Origin: Gerris lacustris
Taxonomy: Eukaryota > Arthropoda > Insecta > Hemiptera > Gerridae
Length of the DNA stretch: 64,000 nt
Assembly (NCBI GenBank): GCA_951217055.1
Contig: OX578283.1
Location: 69,468,278 to 69,532,277 of the forward strand
Direction of reading: 5' to 3'
Under the pieces are notes generated by a model. It did no database searches, had not been told where the DNA came from, and was given only the letters and a program-made list of their open reading frames with translations. The position numbers and the translations under genes were made by a program. This document shows, piece after piece, positions 10,880 to 21,610 of this stretch. The stretch's first letter is position 1. Each line of letters opens with the position of its first letter.

Positions 10880-11545
10880 CGCCGGGGAAGTGTGACGTCA
10901 CTTACTTAAAAAAAGTGTGTGTTGTTACGTTGGCTAAGCTGCCCTGGCTCATAACAAACAATGTACTTCTGGGGTTTATCAGTGCTATTTTATTTTATTA
11001 TTATTTTTTAATCAATTATTTGTTTTATCATCTAAAATGTATACATTTATTGGCTTATTAATGATGTTACTGATATATGATTAGGTTAAAAACAGTTAAA
11101 AAAGCTTTGAATAGAGTAAAAAGAGCACATCTGTAAGTAAGTTATTTTACATCTTCTTTGAGTTATTTGTGAGAATTATTTGTTTTATCATCTATAATGT
11201 ATACATTTGTTGGCTTATTAATGACGTTACTGATATATGATAAGGTTAAAAACAGTTAAAAAAGCTTTTAATAGAGTAAAAAGAGCACATCTGTAAGTAA
11301 GTTATTTTACATCTTATTTGAGTTATTTGTGAGAATTATTTGTTTTATCATCTATAATGTATACATTTATTGGCTTATTAATGATGTAACTAATATATGA
11401 TAAGGTTAAAAACGGTTAAAAAAGCTTTTAATAGAATAAAAAGAGGAAAAAAACTATAAAATGCTTACAGAACTCTAGCAAACAATGGTTTGTTATGAGC
11501 CAGAAAAGATAACCTGACGAAAAATCGTGGAGGGCGCATGACGTC
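10880..11545. mobile_element. Inverted-repeat element with internal 160-bp tandem repeats
   Basis: Inverted pairs GTGACGTCAC (near 10899) / ATGACGTCAC (near 11537) and CTGGCTCATAACAAAC / GTTTGTTATGAGCCAG bound the region. Inside, a 160-bp unit starting ATTATTTGTTTTATCATCTA repeats at 11015, 11175 and 11335. No coding content; superfamily unassigned. Confidence 0.6.
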
Positions 11546-12650
11546 ACAGCAAACTTTGTCACTTTTACGTAACCTCTCTGACGCGACGTATGAAGGTCGA
11601 TTTAGATGATAATTATGTTCAACCAAATCTTGAATTAAATATTGATTTATAATTAGTTTTTTCCAGAATCTATATAAAGTTTATATTTGGGTAGAATTGT
11701 AATTTTTAAAACAATAAAAAAAAGTAATAATTATAATGCGTCATAGGCAACAGTAAAAAGAACAATGATATATGCAAATGAATCTCAAAATAAAATCTTT
11801 GAAAAAATTGTTTTCAAATATATTCCCGAAAAATTGACAAACTGCGGTATCAATGTAACTTCCTATTCTAAGACAGTAACATTGAGAAGGTAGTGAAACT
11901 TTTATTTTCAGGAATAGGAATGTTAAACCCTGGATTGAAACTTTCACAGAATTTTAAATCCATCGGGAGATAACAAAAACTTTTACATTCAACGGAAACC
12001 CAGGAGAATTCTACTTATAATTCATTTAAGAAAATATAATATATATATTATTTACTTTTTATTTAAAAGTTAAATAAATTATAAGAAAACTAGTTTTTTA
12101 AAGAAAATATATTTTAAATTAAATTTTGCTTTACGGCTTTGTTGTTATTTTTTTAACATACAGAGCAAATTACCTCATTTTTGTCTAACAATACCGTCCT
12201 GAATCAGAGGTCGGTGGATCGAGACTCGTCCGTGAAAGTTTTTTTATGAAAGATTTGATGATTTGCAGCCGGCAGTTGATTTACCTATAAAAAAATGTTT
12301 CACTTAGAAGTCTCGAATCACAGACTTTGTTACATGCAATCTCGTTTCATCTAAACCAATTTACTGTATTACGCCTAAGGAAGTTTCACTTAAAAAAAAG
12401 AAACATGCGGGAGTAACAATCTACAGAAGTAACTAATTTATTTTGGGTGCGCCCTCAAATTTAGAGCTAAAATCATTTCTCAATTTAACTTTTTTGGTCT
12501 CAGGGGACCTCAAAACGTGTAAATTATTCAAATCTCAAAATAAAATGTTCACGCAATCACAATACTTTCTCTTTATATATTATGTGTATAAGAAAATTAA
12601 AATACACACTGTGTAGCCTATTGCAGTGTGCAAACACGGTATTAAATTGC
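11546..12650. other. Non-coding; fragment of a 24.6-kb-type repeat
   Basis: No gene is recognised. At about 12470-12580 a reverse-strand fragment (GGGGACCTCAAAACGTGTAA ... CACAATACTTTCTCTTTATA) belongs to the family at 24606-25175 and 53095-53620. Otherwise AT-rich. Confidence 0.5.
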
Positions 12651-12989
12651 TGTTGTGTTTTGCCAGCCAAGCAAGTATGGCGGTATGAGAGCACGCTCAT
12701 CTCTGATAAGCCCTATATCTGATTTTCTTGATCTGATATAGGTCCAGAGTTGGGTGGGCATCGTCGGAAAATTAAAATAAATTATTAAAATATGTGGTTT
12801 AAGTTTGAGTGTCCTTAGGACATTCTCTTTGAATATATTTTTTTTTTTGAGGCAACACTGAATATGTATAATATCATGTACAATACATTATTATATAATT
12901 ACTGGTTATAGTGTGTGTGTGTGTGTGTGTGTCTGTTTATATATATATATATATATGTGTGTGTGAATATGTGTGTATATATATATGTA

Positions 12990-13071
<82 letters not shown>

Positions 13072-13303
13072 GATGTGTGTATGTATGTGTGTATATGTAT
13101 ATTTATACTATTTATAATAATAATGTTATGTAATTCAATTTAAATGTAAAAAAAAAAAAAAAGTATTGTAAATGTGGAACTTAAATAAAGGCTATATTAT
13201 TATTATTATTATTATTATTATAGTTAAATAGTTATTCAGTGTATATACAAATATTCATATTTCTTTGTTGCCCCCTTTAATGTTTTCTTATTGTGTTTCT
13301 TAT
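12651..13303 (+). repeat. LINE-tail-like unit, tandem copy 1
   Basis: The unit starts TGTTGTGTTTTGCCAGCC and includes a (GT)n/(TA)n microsatellite (about 12911-13067), an A-run, AACTTAAATAAAGGCTATA and a (TTA)n tail, then ~90 bp more. The AATAAA plus trinucleotide tail suggests the 3' end of a non-LTR retrotransposon. A near-identical copy follows directly at 13304. No reverse transcriptase frame is present. Confidence 0.65.
12911..13067. repeat. Compound (GT)n/(TA)n microsatellite
   Basis: A GT tract, short TA tracts with GTGTGAATATGTGTG, then about 70 bp of pure (TA)n. The same order recurs at 19002-19270 in the second copy of the host unit. Confidence 0.9.
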
Positions 13304-13617
13304 TGTTGTGTTTTGCCAGCCAAGCAAGTATGGCGGTATGAGAGCACGCTCATCTCTGATAAGCCCTATATCTGATTTTCTTGATCTGATATAGGTCCAG
13401 AGTTGGGTGGGCATCGTCGGAAAATTGAAATAAATTAATAAAATATGTGGTTTAAGTTTGAGTGTCCTTAGGACATTCTCTTTGAATATATTTTTTTTTT
13501 TTGAGGCAACACTGAATATGTATAATATCATGTACAATACATTATTATATAATTACTGGTTATAGTGTGTGTGTGTGTGTGTGTGTGTGTGTTTATATAT
13601 ATATATATATATATATA

Positions 13618-13861
13618 AGTTAACTTTAAGAATCGCAAGATTAACTTTTTAAAAAAGGTTTTAATTCAATTTACAAGTTACTTTCTTCTTTTGATAAATT
13701 TAAGTCAACAATTGATTTTACAACAAACATATAGTATTACCTGGAATGTAGTTGGAGCCACGAGAACATAGACTGGAGCCACGGCGGCTTTACAACAGTT
13801 ATATACCCTATTAAGTGCTGAGGTGGAAAAGGAGGATTCAGCAGGAATCACTCTTGTAACT
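13618..13861 (-). repeat. 3' LTR (244 bp)
   Basis: Identical to 18758-19001. In element orientation it starts AGTTACAAGAG and ends TTAAAGTTAACT. The purine-rich stretch just before it in element orientation (AAGGATGGAAG) is a plausible but weak polypurine tract. Confidence 0.9.
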
Positions 13862-14061
13862 CTTCCATCCTTAGAGTGGTGCATCCCCTGGGAGGTTGAT
13901 CCTGGGAGGTGGTGAATGTGGCTGTTGAGAGGGTACCTTGATGGGAAATAGGATAGGACTCCATGTCCTGTAATGAAGTGCCACAAGGCCCGCAATGAAT
14001 AATAATATGATACAAAAGTCCTGTCCAAATACTTGGTAGGTGGACTGGGAAGGGTTCCTTC

Positions 14062-15327
14062 TCAAATGAGAATGCAGGAATGGAGATATCTTTCAGCTGT
14101 AAAGATTTTAAGTTTATAGTGACATTTGGAGTCTGTAGAGACGTAAGGGCGAGCTTTAGGTCCGGAAGGATGATGGGTTGACCATGTGAGGACGTCTTGT
14201 AGGCCAGTAGGGTGTTCTTGTAGAGTTCTGCTTGGGAGCCTGTTGGATGAGGTAGATACCTTGAAGAGACTTGGTCTCGGTTCTTCCGGTGGTCCGAATT
14301 TGGATTTCGTCTGGAGACGTAAAGATGGCGAGATATTGATTAATCTCTGGTACATATTGGAGGCTGTTGTTGGTTATAAGTAGATTTACGTAATGACAGC
14401 CGTCAGTCATACCCTATGTAATTATGTTGGGCTCACATGTTGTTTGGTGAGGTGCAACGAGCTCCTTTGAACATTGGTAGTCTCCAAGCTTCGAACAGAT
14501 TCCTATTAAAGGCTTGAACATATTATCGTTTGACTTCAATAAATACTTTGATTCAGGCACTATAGTAACGTATTTAGAATTATACCTACTAGGAATAGCT
14601 AAAAATTTAATGGGATGTTTAAAAAGAAAATTATTTTATTATTTCTTATTTTACAGCTTACATCTATGATGGATTCAAAAGCAAATATGTTTTCATATTT
14701 GATACTAAATGGTAGTTCACCAGGTAAATGGTGTTGGGAGATTTTTATTAACTCTTGATAAAGGTCGTGAGGCTTGATGATACTTGGATGAAGGGTTTTT
14801 AATTTACAAAAAGTTACAGAATTTTTTATGTCTTGGAAAACATTTGAGATTTCATTGTTAATTATTTGAATTTGATTAAGTAGATCTTTAGTTGTTAATA
14901 TATCGGTAGTGCTAATTCCTAATCTAATATTATCACTTATCTGAACTAATTTAGATTTTAATTCATAAGTATTTTCTTGAATATCCTTAATTGTATCGTT
15001 ATAATTTATCATTAATTGTTCATTAAAGGAATATTGACTGGCAATCTGTCCGGCTAAATTGTTTTCATTAGTTTAAATGTGGTCTAGGATTTTGTTATAT
15101 CTTTCTTCATCGTTTGCATCTAAATTTCCCGTGATTGCTTTGAGTATGGTTCCCAAACCATTGATCAAGGCTCTTTGTTGTTTTAAGGGCGTTGAGTGAA
15201 CATTTATATTGTTAAACTTATCTCTAATTGTACTTCGTGTATAATTAATAATCCTACAATAGTTCTCGGTTTCTTTTAAATATTTATCATTATGTTTAAT
15301 ACGTTCTAAAATCTTAAAGTACTGCAT
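14062..15327 (-). pseudogene. env: env remnant of the LTR element, broken
   Basis: The minus strand from 15327 shows NGLGTILKAITGNLDANDEE, the conserved fusion-peptide region of errantivirus (baculovirus F-like) envelope proteins. A TAA at 15073-15075 interrupts the frame; the same frame continues to a stop at 14599-14601. Further in-phase and off-phase pieces (14410-14156 and 14355-14062) look like the later ectodomain with a frame change near 14290. No intact signal peptide or C-terminal membrane anchor was recognised. The env is therefore non-functional here. Exact ends of the remnant are uncertain. Confidence 0.7.
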
Positions 15328-15634
15328 ATTAATTTTACTTAATTCTAAAAATAGAGGTTCCAGGTGGTAGTAGTGTCAATATGTCATATTAATATGACAG
15401 TCAGGCATCAATGTCGCAGAAATAATTTGTATAGATTGTATTAGAAATTTATTATAAATGTTGCTACTTTAAATATAAAGTGAACTAAAGGATTGTCTTG
15501 TGCGCATTATTACAACAAGTAGTGCATTAGCGTATGGTGAGTTGCTTGCAGTTTCGCTTCCCCGAGTTTTACTATAGATTATAATATTTGGTTACTTAGA
15601 GTTACTACTTTAGAGTTACTATAGGTTATATCCT

Positions 15635-17239
15635 TTATGTCGTCTCCGGCGACATACGCGAGGGACCTGGAACATTATCGCTAGTTTTAATATTTTTTCT
15701 TGGTCTTCTTATATTAGAGAGGTGTATTTTTTCTTTAGTATTAGGGTAAGTGGGTTGAATTAATGCTGTTTTCCTCTCTTTATTTACCGCTTTAATAGTC
15801 TCTTTCTTATGTTTCTTCTTTGTTTTACTTTGTTTTTGCTTATTTGCTTCAAGTATGGTCTCAGGAATGGTTGGGATAACTTCTCTGGTTTCATTTAGTT
15901 TTCCTATAACCTGTTCTTTTCTATTTCTGCTAATTTCGTTAACGTGCTTATACAGTAGCTTTGATTTTTCTTTATGCTTAGCTATGTAATCGGAGACCAG
16001 CTGTTTATCTAAGTCTAGACTGAAAGGTGACGTCGCTTCCATATGTCCTGAGACAATCTTGAATGGGGTCAGCTTAGTCAGCGAATGATTTGTTTTGTCG
16101 TACGCTATAAGAGCATAGAGGACTTTAACCTCTGTCGGATCATCTTTGTATTCTTTCGGGTTTTGTAATAATATGGTATTTTCGATTAAGGTTGAATAAA
16201 CGGTTGCATCGTCTGATTCGTTATAATTTGGGCATTCCTTGGAGTGAACAATTAAAGAGACATTATCCTCGTCTGGTTCATTTAGATCTGGGTTTTTTGA
16301 ATAAGAATCATTTACTAAGTCCCTAATAACGTCGTCTGGGTCTTCTACGTTTTCTTCCTGTACCATATTGATTTCAATTCTGGACAGTGCGTCAGCGTTA
16401 GTGTTTTGGGAACATTTCTTGGAGTACTTTTTGTGAGTGCGGATTCTTGATAAATTAAGTTTAACATTTTCATGGTTAAAGTGGTGTAGATTAGGTTCTG
16501 TTATTTTAAAATTAGATGTTTCTTTTAATATGGAAGGGTTTAAAATATTCAATTTTTGTGGATGTTCGGATAAATTTCGTATGACACAATATGCTTCATG
16601 ATTAGTGACGGTTACAACACCTTCGGGTACATTTAAATTTTCAAATTTTATGTTGGGAAGGTGAGGATCTCCATTTTTTATGCTTCCTACATTAAACTTT
16701 ATTATTTGTTCCGTATTAGGTGGTATTAATATTTCTTTTGCTTTATTATTTTTCGTGTTATAACTATGGTGTTTATTTGATTTACGATTTATTTCATTAC
16801 TGTCATTGTTATTATACTTACTGTTGTTTCTATAACTAATTGGGATAGCGCAATTAGGGGTAATCAAATGATCGTTTATTAAATCTATATGAGCTCCTAT
16901 CAATTTTAAATTATCTAGACCAATAAGTCCGTCGAAGAAAGTGTGGAAATTAAATATATGAAATTTTAGCATTAAATTTTTGGTGTTAAAAATATCTGAG
17001 CATGGGATTTTAGTACTATATTTTTGAGTAGAAGTGCCGTGGGCTGAGGTGATTTGGCAAGGGTCGTGCATGATAAGTTTGGGGAAATATTTATTTGCTG
17101 TTTCTTCAGTTATGAACGATTTTGAACTTCCCGTATCTATTAGAAATTTAAGGTCTGTTTGAGGGAATTTTATAAAAGGTAATGAACTTTTTTGATTTGA
17201 TAAACTCATTAGTTCGAATTTTCCGAGGCTTTTGCGCAT
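15635..17239 (-). CDS. pol: pol remnant: protease plus integrase tail, RT/RNase H lost, 534-codon frame
   Basis: An open frame in -1 phase to gag. Around residues 30-45 there is a retropepsin motif (LIDTGSSKSFI), then FFDGLIGLDNL, the usual second protease strand. Near residue 270 the text jumps from the region expected just before reverse transcriptase to the connector after RNase H (NADALSRIE). Near residue 345 it jumps again to the end of integrase (YSTLIENTILL, then LYALIAYDKTNHSLTKLTPF). Reverse transcriptase, RNase H, the integrase zinc finger and most of its catalytic core are absent, yet the frame stays open through both junctions. The C-terminus is Lys-rich. An intact errantiviral pol is about twice as long. 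The gene cannot supply replication enzymes. Confidence 0.85.
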   Translation of the reverse strand: MRKSLGKFELMSLSNQKSSLPFIKFPQTDLKFLIDTGSSKSFITEETANKYFPKLIMHDPCQITSAHGTSTQKYSTKIPCSDIFNTKNLMLKFHIFNFHTFFDGLIGLDNLKLIGAHIDLINDHLITPNCAIPISYRNNSKYNNNDSNEINRKSNKHHSYNTKNNKAKEILIPPNTEQIIKFNVGSIKNGDPHLPNIKFENLNVPEGVVTVTNHEAYCVIRNLSEHPQKLNILNPSILKETSNFKITEPNLHHFNHENVKLNLSRIRTHKKYSKKCSQNTNADALSRIEINMVQEENVEDPDDVIRDLVNDSYSKNPDLNEPDEDNVSLIVHSKECPNYNESDDATVYSTLIENTILLQNPKEYKDDPTEVKVLYALIAYDKTNHSLTKLTPFKIVSGHMEATSPFSLDLDKQLVSDYIAKHKEKSKLLYKHVNEISRNRKEQVIGKLNETREVIPTIPETILEANKQKQSKTKKKHKKETIKAVNKERKTALIQPTYPNTKEKIHLSNIRRPRKNIKTSDNVPGPSRMSPETT

Positions 17240-18180
17240 AAAAAATTATTCGCGTTATCACTTAAAAGTTCACCATTATCTAAGTTATCGTCAGGATTGT
17301 ATTCGTAATCACAATCCGTATCGTCGTCAATGTCTTCTGGCGTTTGATCTTCTAAATTATGAATTTGATTATTTCGATACATGGGTTTATTTAAATTTGT
17401 TCTAGGATTAGTAGTATTGTTTGTAGATATAGACATAGGGGTAGGTGTGTAATTATTATTTGGCTGGTATCGTTTGTCTGTATAGTTATTTGAGGTTGTG
17501 GGAGGTTTATTGAGAGGTTTATTAAAAGGGGGTTTATAATGGTTGTATTGTTGTTTCGGTGGTTGCATTCTGTTAGCTGGTTTTGGTTGTTTGGGAAATT
17601 GTTCAGCGTCTTGTAGTTCAGTGTAAAACTGGAAATCATTTGTTAACATATTTAGGGCACTGCTAAGATTTTCAGGGTTTTTAGTCCTCATCAAAGAGCC
17701 AATTGGTTCTCTTAGACCTCTTAACAGGACACGCAAAGCATTTTTTCGAGCGAATTGACAAAGAATTTCGGCTTCTGAGCTGACTGCAAAATTTCTCCAG
17801 TAACTGATTTGGAGAGTTAATAAATTTTGTATTCTATCGTAAAATTGAAAAGGGGATTCATTTTGCCTCTGCTTAAGAGCGGAAATTTCTATATTAAGGG
17901 TGTAGCCATCCCTTCTATCATTAAAACTATTCAGTAAAGTTGTTTTTAAATCCTGCCAGGATATTACATTGGCATTGTTTATAGTTTCGGCTGCTTTGCC
18001 TTTAATTTTTGACATTATGCCGTACATTATATATTTATTCTGGAAATCTGCAGGGTTTTGGGTATTATAAAATCTATTTACTAGCTCCTCGGCTATCTCT
18101 AAAAATCTTGGGAGAAGTGAAGCTTCTCCATTGAATTCTGGAACCATTTCCAAGAATTCTTTCTTCAAAGTTTCCGTCAT
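17209..18180 (-). CDS. gag: gag, LTR element structural protein, 323 aa
   Basis: An intact 323-codon frame starting ATG at 18180, 577 bp downstream of the 5' LTR. The N-terminal two thirds are helix-rich, with phrases such as VISWQDLKTTLLNSF, FQFYDRIQNLL and RKNALRVLLRGLREP, typical of gypsy-class capsid proteins. The last third is a low-complexity tail rich in Asn, Pro and Thr (about residues 195-280) and then an acidic stretch. There is no CCHC zinc knuckle, which is normal for errantivirus gag. It overlaps the pol frame by 31 nt at a slippery heptamer. The lack of stops or frameshifts suggests recent activity or trans-mobilised copying. Identification by overall architecture and position is firm. 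Confidence 0.85.
   Translation of the reverse strand: MTETLKKEFLEMVPEFNGEASLLPRFLEIAEELVNRFYNTQNPADFQNKYIMYGIMSKIKGKAAETINNANVISWQDLKTTLLNSFNDRRDGYTLNIEISALKQRQNESPFQFYDRIQNLLTLQISYWRNFAVSSEAEILCQFARKNALRVLLRGLREPIGSLMRTKNPENLSSALNMLTNDFQFYTELQDAEQFPKQPKPANRMQPPKQQYNHYKPPFNKPLNKPPTTSNNYTDKRYQPNNNYTPTPMSISTNNTTNPRTNLNKPMYRNNQIHNLEDQTPEDIDDDTDCDYEYNPDDNLDNGELLSDNANNFLCAKASENSN
17239..17245 (-). promoter_or_regulatory. -1 ribosomal frameshift heptamer TTTTTTA
   Basis: In gag phase the minus strand reads AAT TTT TTA, the X XXY YYZ form T-TTT-TTA. A -1 slip places the next codon exactly on the ATG at 17239 that opens the pol frame. Use as a frameshift site is inferred from position and pattern. 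No downstream pseudoknot was checked. Confidence 0.6.
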
Positions 18181-18740
18181 CTTTATGAGGTATAAATTTA
18201 CTTTGAGAAAAAGAAAATATATTAAGTATTTAAGTTTTAATTTAGTTTGTTTAAAAATGTTTTGTTTAATTATTTATTTTAGTAATAAATTATTTTAAAT
18301 AGTTGACAAACTTAGTATAATTTATTATAAATTATATGAACTTGATAATTGTATCAAATATGAATTTAAGAATTATTTTAATAATACTTGATAACTCGAT
18401 CAAAGCGTTAATTAGAATAATAAGGGTTTTAACGAGTGATTTGACTCGATACTTGATGATTGAATCAAAGTATTTAATTGTAAGTTATTTTTGAAATATT
18501 TGATAATTTGATCAAAGTATTTTAAAAACAACTAAGTTTTTAACGAGTAATATGACTCAGACCAATAAAGAGAAATTTGTACTTACAGAAGGGCGAAAAT
18601 CCAATTCATTTGGGTTCCACAGGTAAATCCACTTATTTCCTTCTGGGTTATGCACAACACTTTATGGTTCTTCTTGGACAGTCAGTTAATTTGTTAAAAC
18701 AAAACGGAATCTAACTTAGATTATATTATTACCGCTGACT

Positions 18741-18758
18741 GTCCTACCGACTGCGCCA
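18741..18758 (-). other. Primer binding site, tRNA-Ser type
   Basis: Directly after the 5' LTR the minus strand reads TGGCGCAGTCGGTAGGAC. TGG matches the complement of a tRNA CCA end. This sequence type is used by tRNA-Ser-primed gypsy elements (17.6/297 group), from family knowledge. The first T overlaps the last LTR base. Confidence 0.75.
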
Positions 18759-19001
18759 GTTAACTTTAAGAATCGCAAGATTAACTTTTTAAAAAAGGTT
18801 TTAATTCAATTTACAAGTTACTTTCTTCTTTTGATAAATTTAAGTCAACAATTGATTTTACAACAAACATATAGTATTACCTGGAATGTAGTTGGAGCCA
18901 CGAGAACATAGACTGGAGCCACGGCGGCTTTACAACAGTTATATACCCTATTAAGTGCTGAGGTGGAAAAGGAGGATTCAGCAGGAATCACTCTTGTAAC
19001 T
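18758..19001 (-). repeat. 5' LTR (244 bp)
   Basis: Identical to the copy at 13618-13861, length 244 bp. It should hold the promoter for element transcripts. No clear TATA box was singled out. Confidence 0.9.
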
Positions 19002-19259
<258 letters not shown>

Positions 19260-19480
19260 GATGTGTGTATGTATGTGTGTATATGTATATTTATACTATT
19301 TATAATAATAATGTTATGTAATTCAATTTAAATGTAAAAAAAAAAAAAAAAGTATTGTAAATGTGGAACTTAAATAAAGGCTATATTATTATTATTATTA
19401 TTATTATTATAGTTAAATAGTTATTCAGTGTATATACAAATATTCATATTTCTTTGTTGCCCCCTTTAATGTTTTCTTAT

Positions 19481-20031
19481 AATTATTGTGTCTTCAGGAG
19501 TGGTAAAAGAAACACAAAGTTTTTTTGCAATATTTCATCTCCAATTTGGGAGATTTTCCAGCCTGAAATTTTTACTTTCAAATTAGACTAAACTCTTTTA
19601 CATCCTACAATCCTACATAATATATTATATACATTTATCTTACATGAAATTAAATTTATTGAAATAATAATTTATAAATTCCATTATAAATAAAATAATT
19701 TATAAATAAAAAGAAATATTTTAAAAATCAAGCTTTTACTCGTATTCTTCTCTTCTCAGCAAACCCTTTCATTTGATACCCATTTCATGGACGTGCTTAA
19801 AAATAACTAGTCCGCCATCTTGGGCTGTCCGCCATATTGGATTTTGAATGACGTAACTTAGCTAACCATGCATTTTCATCCAAACTAAACGTGTACGCAA
19901 AATTTCAATTCAATCGGTTGAGAATAACTGCTTTAAAATTCAGTTGCAAGATTTGACCCGAACATACATACATACGTACAAACATTGCAAGTTAAATAAA
20001 AGCTTGTAAAAAGATACGTTATACTCATGCC
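19481..20031. other. Non-coding with a probable LINE 3' fragment
   Basis: From about 19790 the text includes paired 'CCGCCAT' phrases and AAAATTTCAATTCAATCGG, followed by GAACATACATACATACGTAC and TTAAATAAAAGCTTG. This order (sterile 3' region, then ACAT microsatellite) is common at 3' ends of RTE-type LINEs and their SINEs. No coding part survives. Confidence 0.4.
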
Positions 20032-20253
20032 ATTACACTTTGTAAATCTTACAGGTCAGATTGGCCAACCTATGTGAGGGAAAAAATAAAATCACTAGGT
20101 GGTAATCTTAAGGTTATCCAGTGATATTTTTGTTTGCCTAGTTGGCAGGACCTACTACCCGCCGAAATCTCGAACTCTCAATTGGCTCTCCTCCTGTTTT
20201 TTTTTCTCGATTTTCCCGCGCTGTCAGAATAACAAAGTATAATGGCACGAATA
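20032..20253. mobile_element. MITE family 'TACTCATGCCATT', copy 1
   Basis: Ends TACTCATGCCATTACACTTTG / CAAAGTATAATGGCACGAATA are inverted. The interior shares GATTGGCCAACCTATGTGAGG and AATAAAATCACTAGG with 35231-35479, and in part with 23165-23290 (reversed), 32585-32795 and 50848-51060. Confidence 0.7.
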
Positions 20254-20323
20254 TAAATCCTATCTCTTTTTATTAGCTTGTATTTCGCTGAGATACGTTT
20301 ATTCTTTGTCTGTTTTAAATTTT

Positions 20324-20935
20324 ACTACGTTTTTATTAGCTTGCTTTCTTGTTTGTTTGTTTGTCCGGTACAAATCTGGCAATCGATTTCTAACTAACTT
20401 TCCGAATAGCTAGACATTTGAAACTTTTTGCATAGCTCAGAACACGATGACAATGCATTATTTTAATACTTTTAGCCATCTTTCAGCAGAATTTAATTAG
20501 TTTTCAGCAAATTTTGCTGTGCGGAAAGATAGTTCGGAAAAAATCCGCAAGTTATTTTATTTGTTTTGCCATATCCAATATTTACGCAATCTTCATTTTG
20601 ACGGGTCTCAAATTTGTGATAGATAAACATTGAATGACAGCAAAACAGGAAATATCGATTATATTATTTATATTATTTCAAATAAATCGATGGCACGGTT
20701 TAGATTTGGTGTTGGGGAGATCCGTTGTACAAAGATTTGTCCTTTTATAGGTATAAGGTCAGCTCTCTAGATGGTTGTTATTTATGTGAAGTAAATAAAT
20801 TCGGAACTATTTTTTTTCACTAAATTATATATTATATAACAATAACAATTATATTATCAACATTACATACGATTCAACAGAAAATTTAAAAACGTAGTAT
20901 ATAAAAAGTTATTTTTATCTTGAAATTATTATTAA
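20324..20935 (+). mobile_element. Repeat family 'ACTACGTTTTTA', copy 1
   Basis: Begins ACTACGTTTTTATTAGC, followed by TTGCTTTCTTGTTTG, with inverted AAAAACGTAGT near 20888-20898 and a shared ~40-bp tail (AAAAGTTATTTTTATCTTG). It holds ~250 bp (20626-20875) not found in the copies at 30843-31235 and 41750-42125. Confidence 0.7.
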
Positions 20936-21235
20936 TTGTTTTTACACCAAATAATTATGAAATTTATAAATTATTATTTCAATCAATTCAATTTTATGTT
21001 AGATAAATGTATATAATATATATGTAAAAGATCATGGTCTAATTTAAAATTTAAAATATCAGGCTTGAAAATGTCCCAAATTGGGGAACGAAATGTCGCA
21101 AAAGACTTAGTGTTTCTTTGTTTTTCTTTAAACACCCCTGAAGACACAATTATTAGAAAACATCATTATACATTTATTTATATTTCAATCAATGCATGGT
21201 TAACTTATGTTTAAATATTTTTGTAAATGTTGCAG

Positions 21236-21381
21236 GCTCTAATCCATGTCTCAACTGCATATTGCAACTGTGACAGGGATGAAGTTAACGAAGAGATCTA
21301 TCCAGCCCCGTATGATCCGGAGCACATTATACAAGCGATGGAGTGGATGGATGACGAACTTGTACAATCACTTACCCCAAA
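21236..21381 (+). CDS. FAR exon: HVSTAY segment
   Basis: Encodes ALIHVSTAYCNCDRDEV and IYPAPYDPEHIIQAMEWMDD. HVSTAY is the conserved strand before the active site and the IYP..P phrase is typical of insect reductases. The acceptor TTGCAG precedes it; the donor is GTATGT at 21382. The exon enters in phase 0 and leaves after two bases of a Lys codon. Confidence 0.93.
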
Positions 21382-21514
21382 GTATGTATTTGTAACTTCT
21401 TAAACTGTCTCCCTTCCATAAAATAACCTTAGTTATTTAACTGTAATATCTTGTCCAAGATGTAAAATTCATATTTCAAAAGTCTTTTATTTCCAATATA
21501 ACTTTTAGATAGGG

Positions 21515-21610
21515 TTCCCAGGCGTCCCAGTTTTGGACATAGAGTCCCAGTGTCCCAAAAAAAAACTTTTTTGGGACGCCAAAATGTCCCAGTTTTCAAT
21601 GAGGACATCG
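21515..21610. mobile_element. hAT-like terminal fragment
   Basis: TAGGGTTCCCAGGCGTCCCAG followed by several GTCCCA repeats and an inverted TGGGACGCC. This resembles one end of a hAT non-autonomous element. A matching far end and 8-bp duplication were not found. It lies in a reductase intron. Confidence 0.4.

Larger units (their letters stand above)
13618..19001 (-). mobile_element. Gypsy/errantivirus-type LTR element, internally deleted
   Basis: A 5,384-bp element on the minus strand with two 244-bp LTRs that are identical as printed, ends AGTTA..TAACT, and TATA on both sides (13614-13617, 19002-19005) as a 4-bp target duplication. In element order: 5' LTR, tRNA-Ser-type primer site, gag, -1 frameshift site, a shortened pol frame, a broken env region, 3' LTR. 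Pol keeps protease and the C-terminal integrase tail but has no reverse transcriptase, no RNase H and no integrase catalytic core. It therefore cannot transpose alone. Identical LTRs point to recent insertion, probably with enzymes supplied by an intact relative (inference). Confidence 0.9.

Noticed and set aside
12915..13133. Open frames of alternating Tyr/Ile or Cys/Val on both strands (also 18978-19331)
   Set aside because: They are translations of (TA)n and (GT)n microsatellites.
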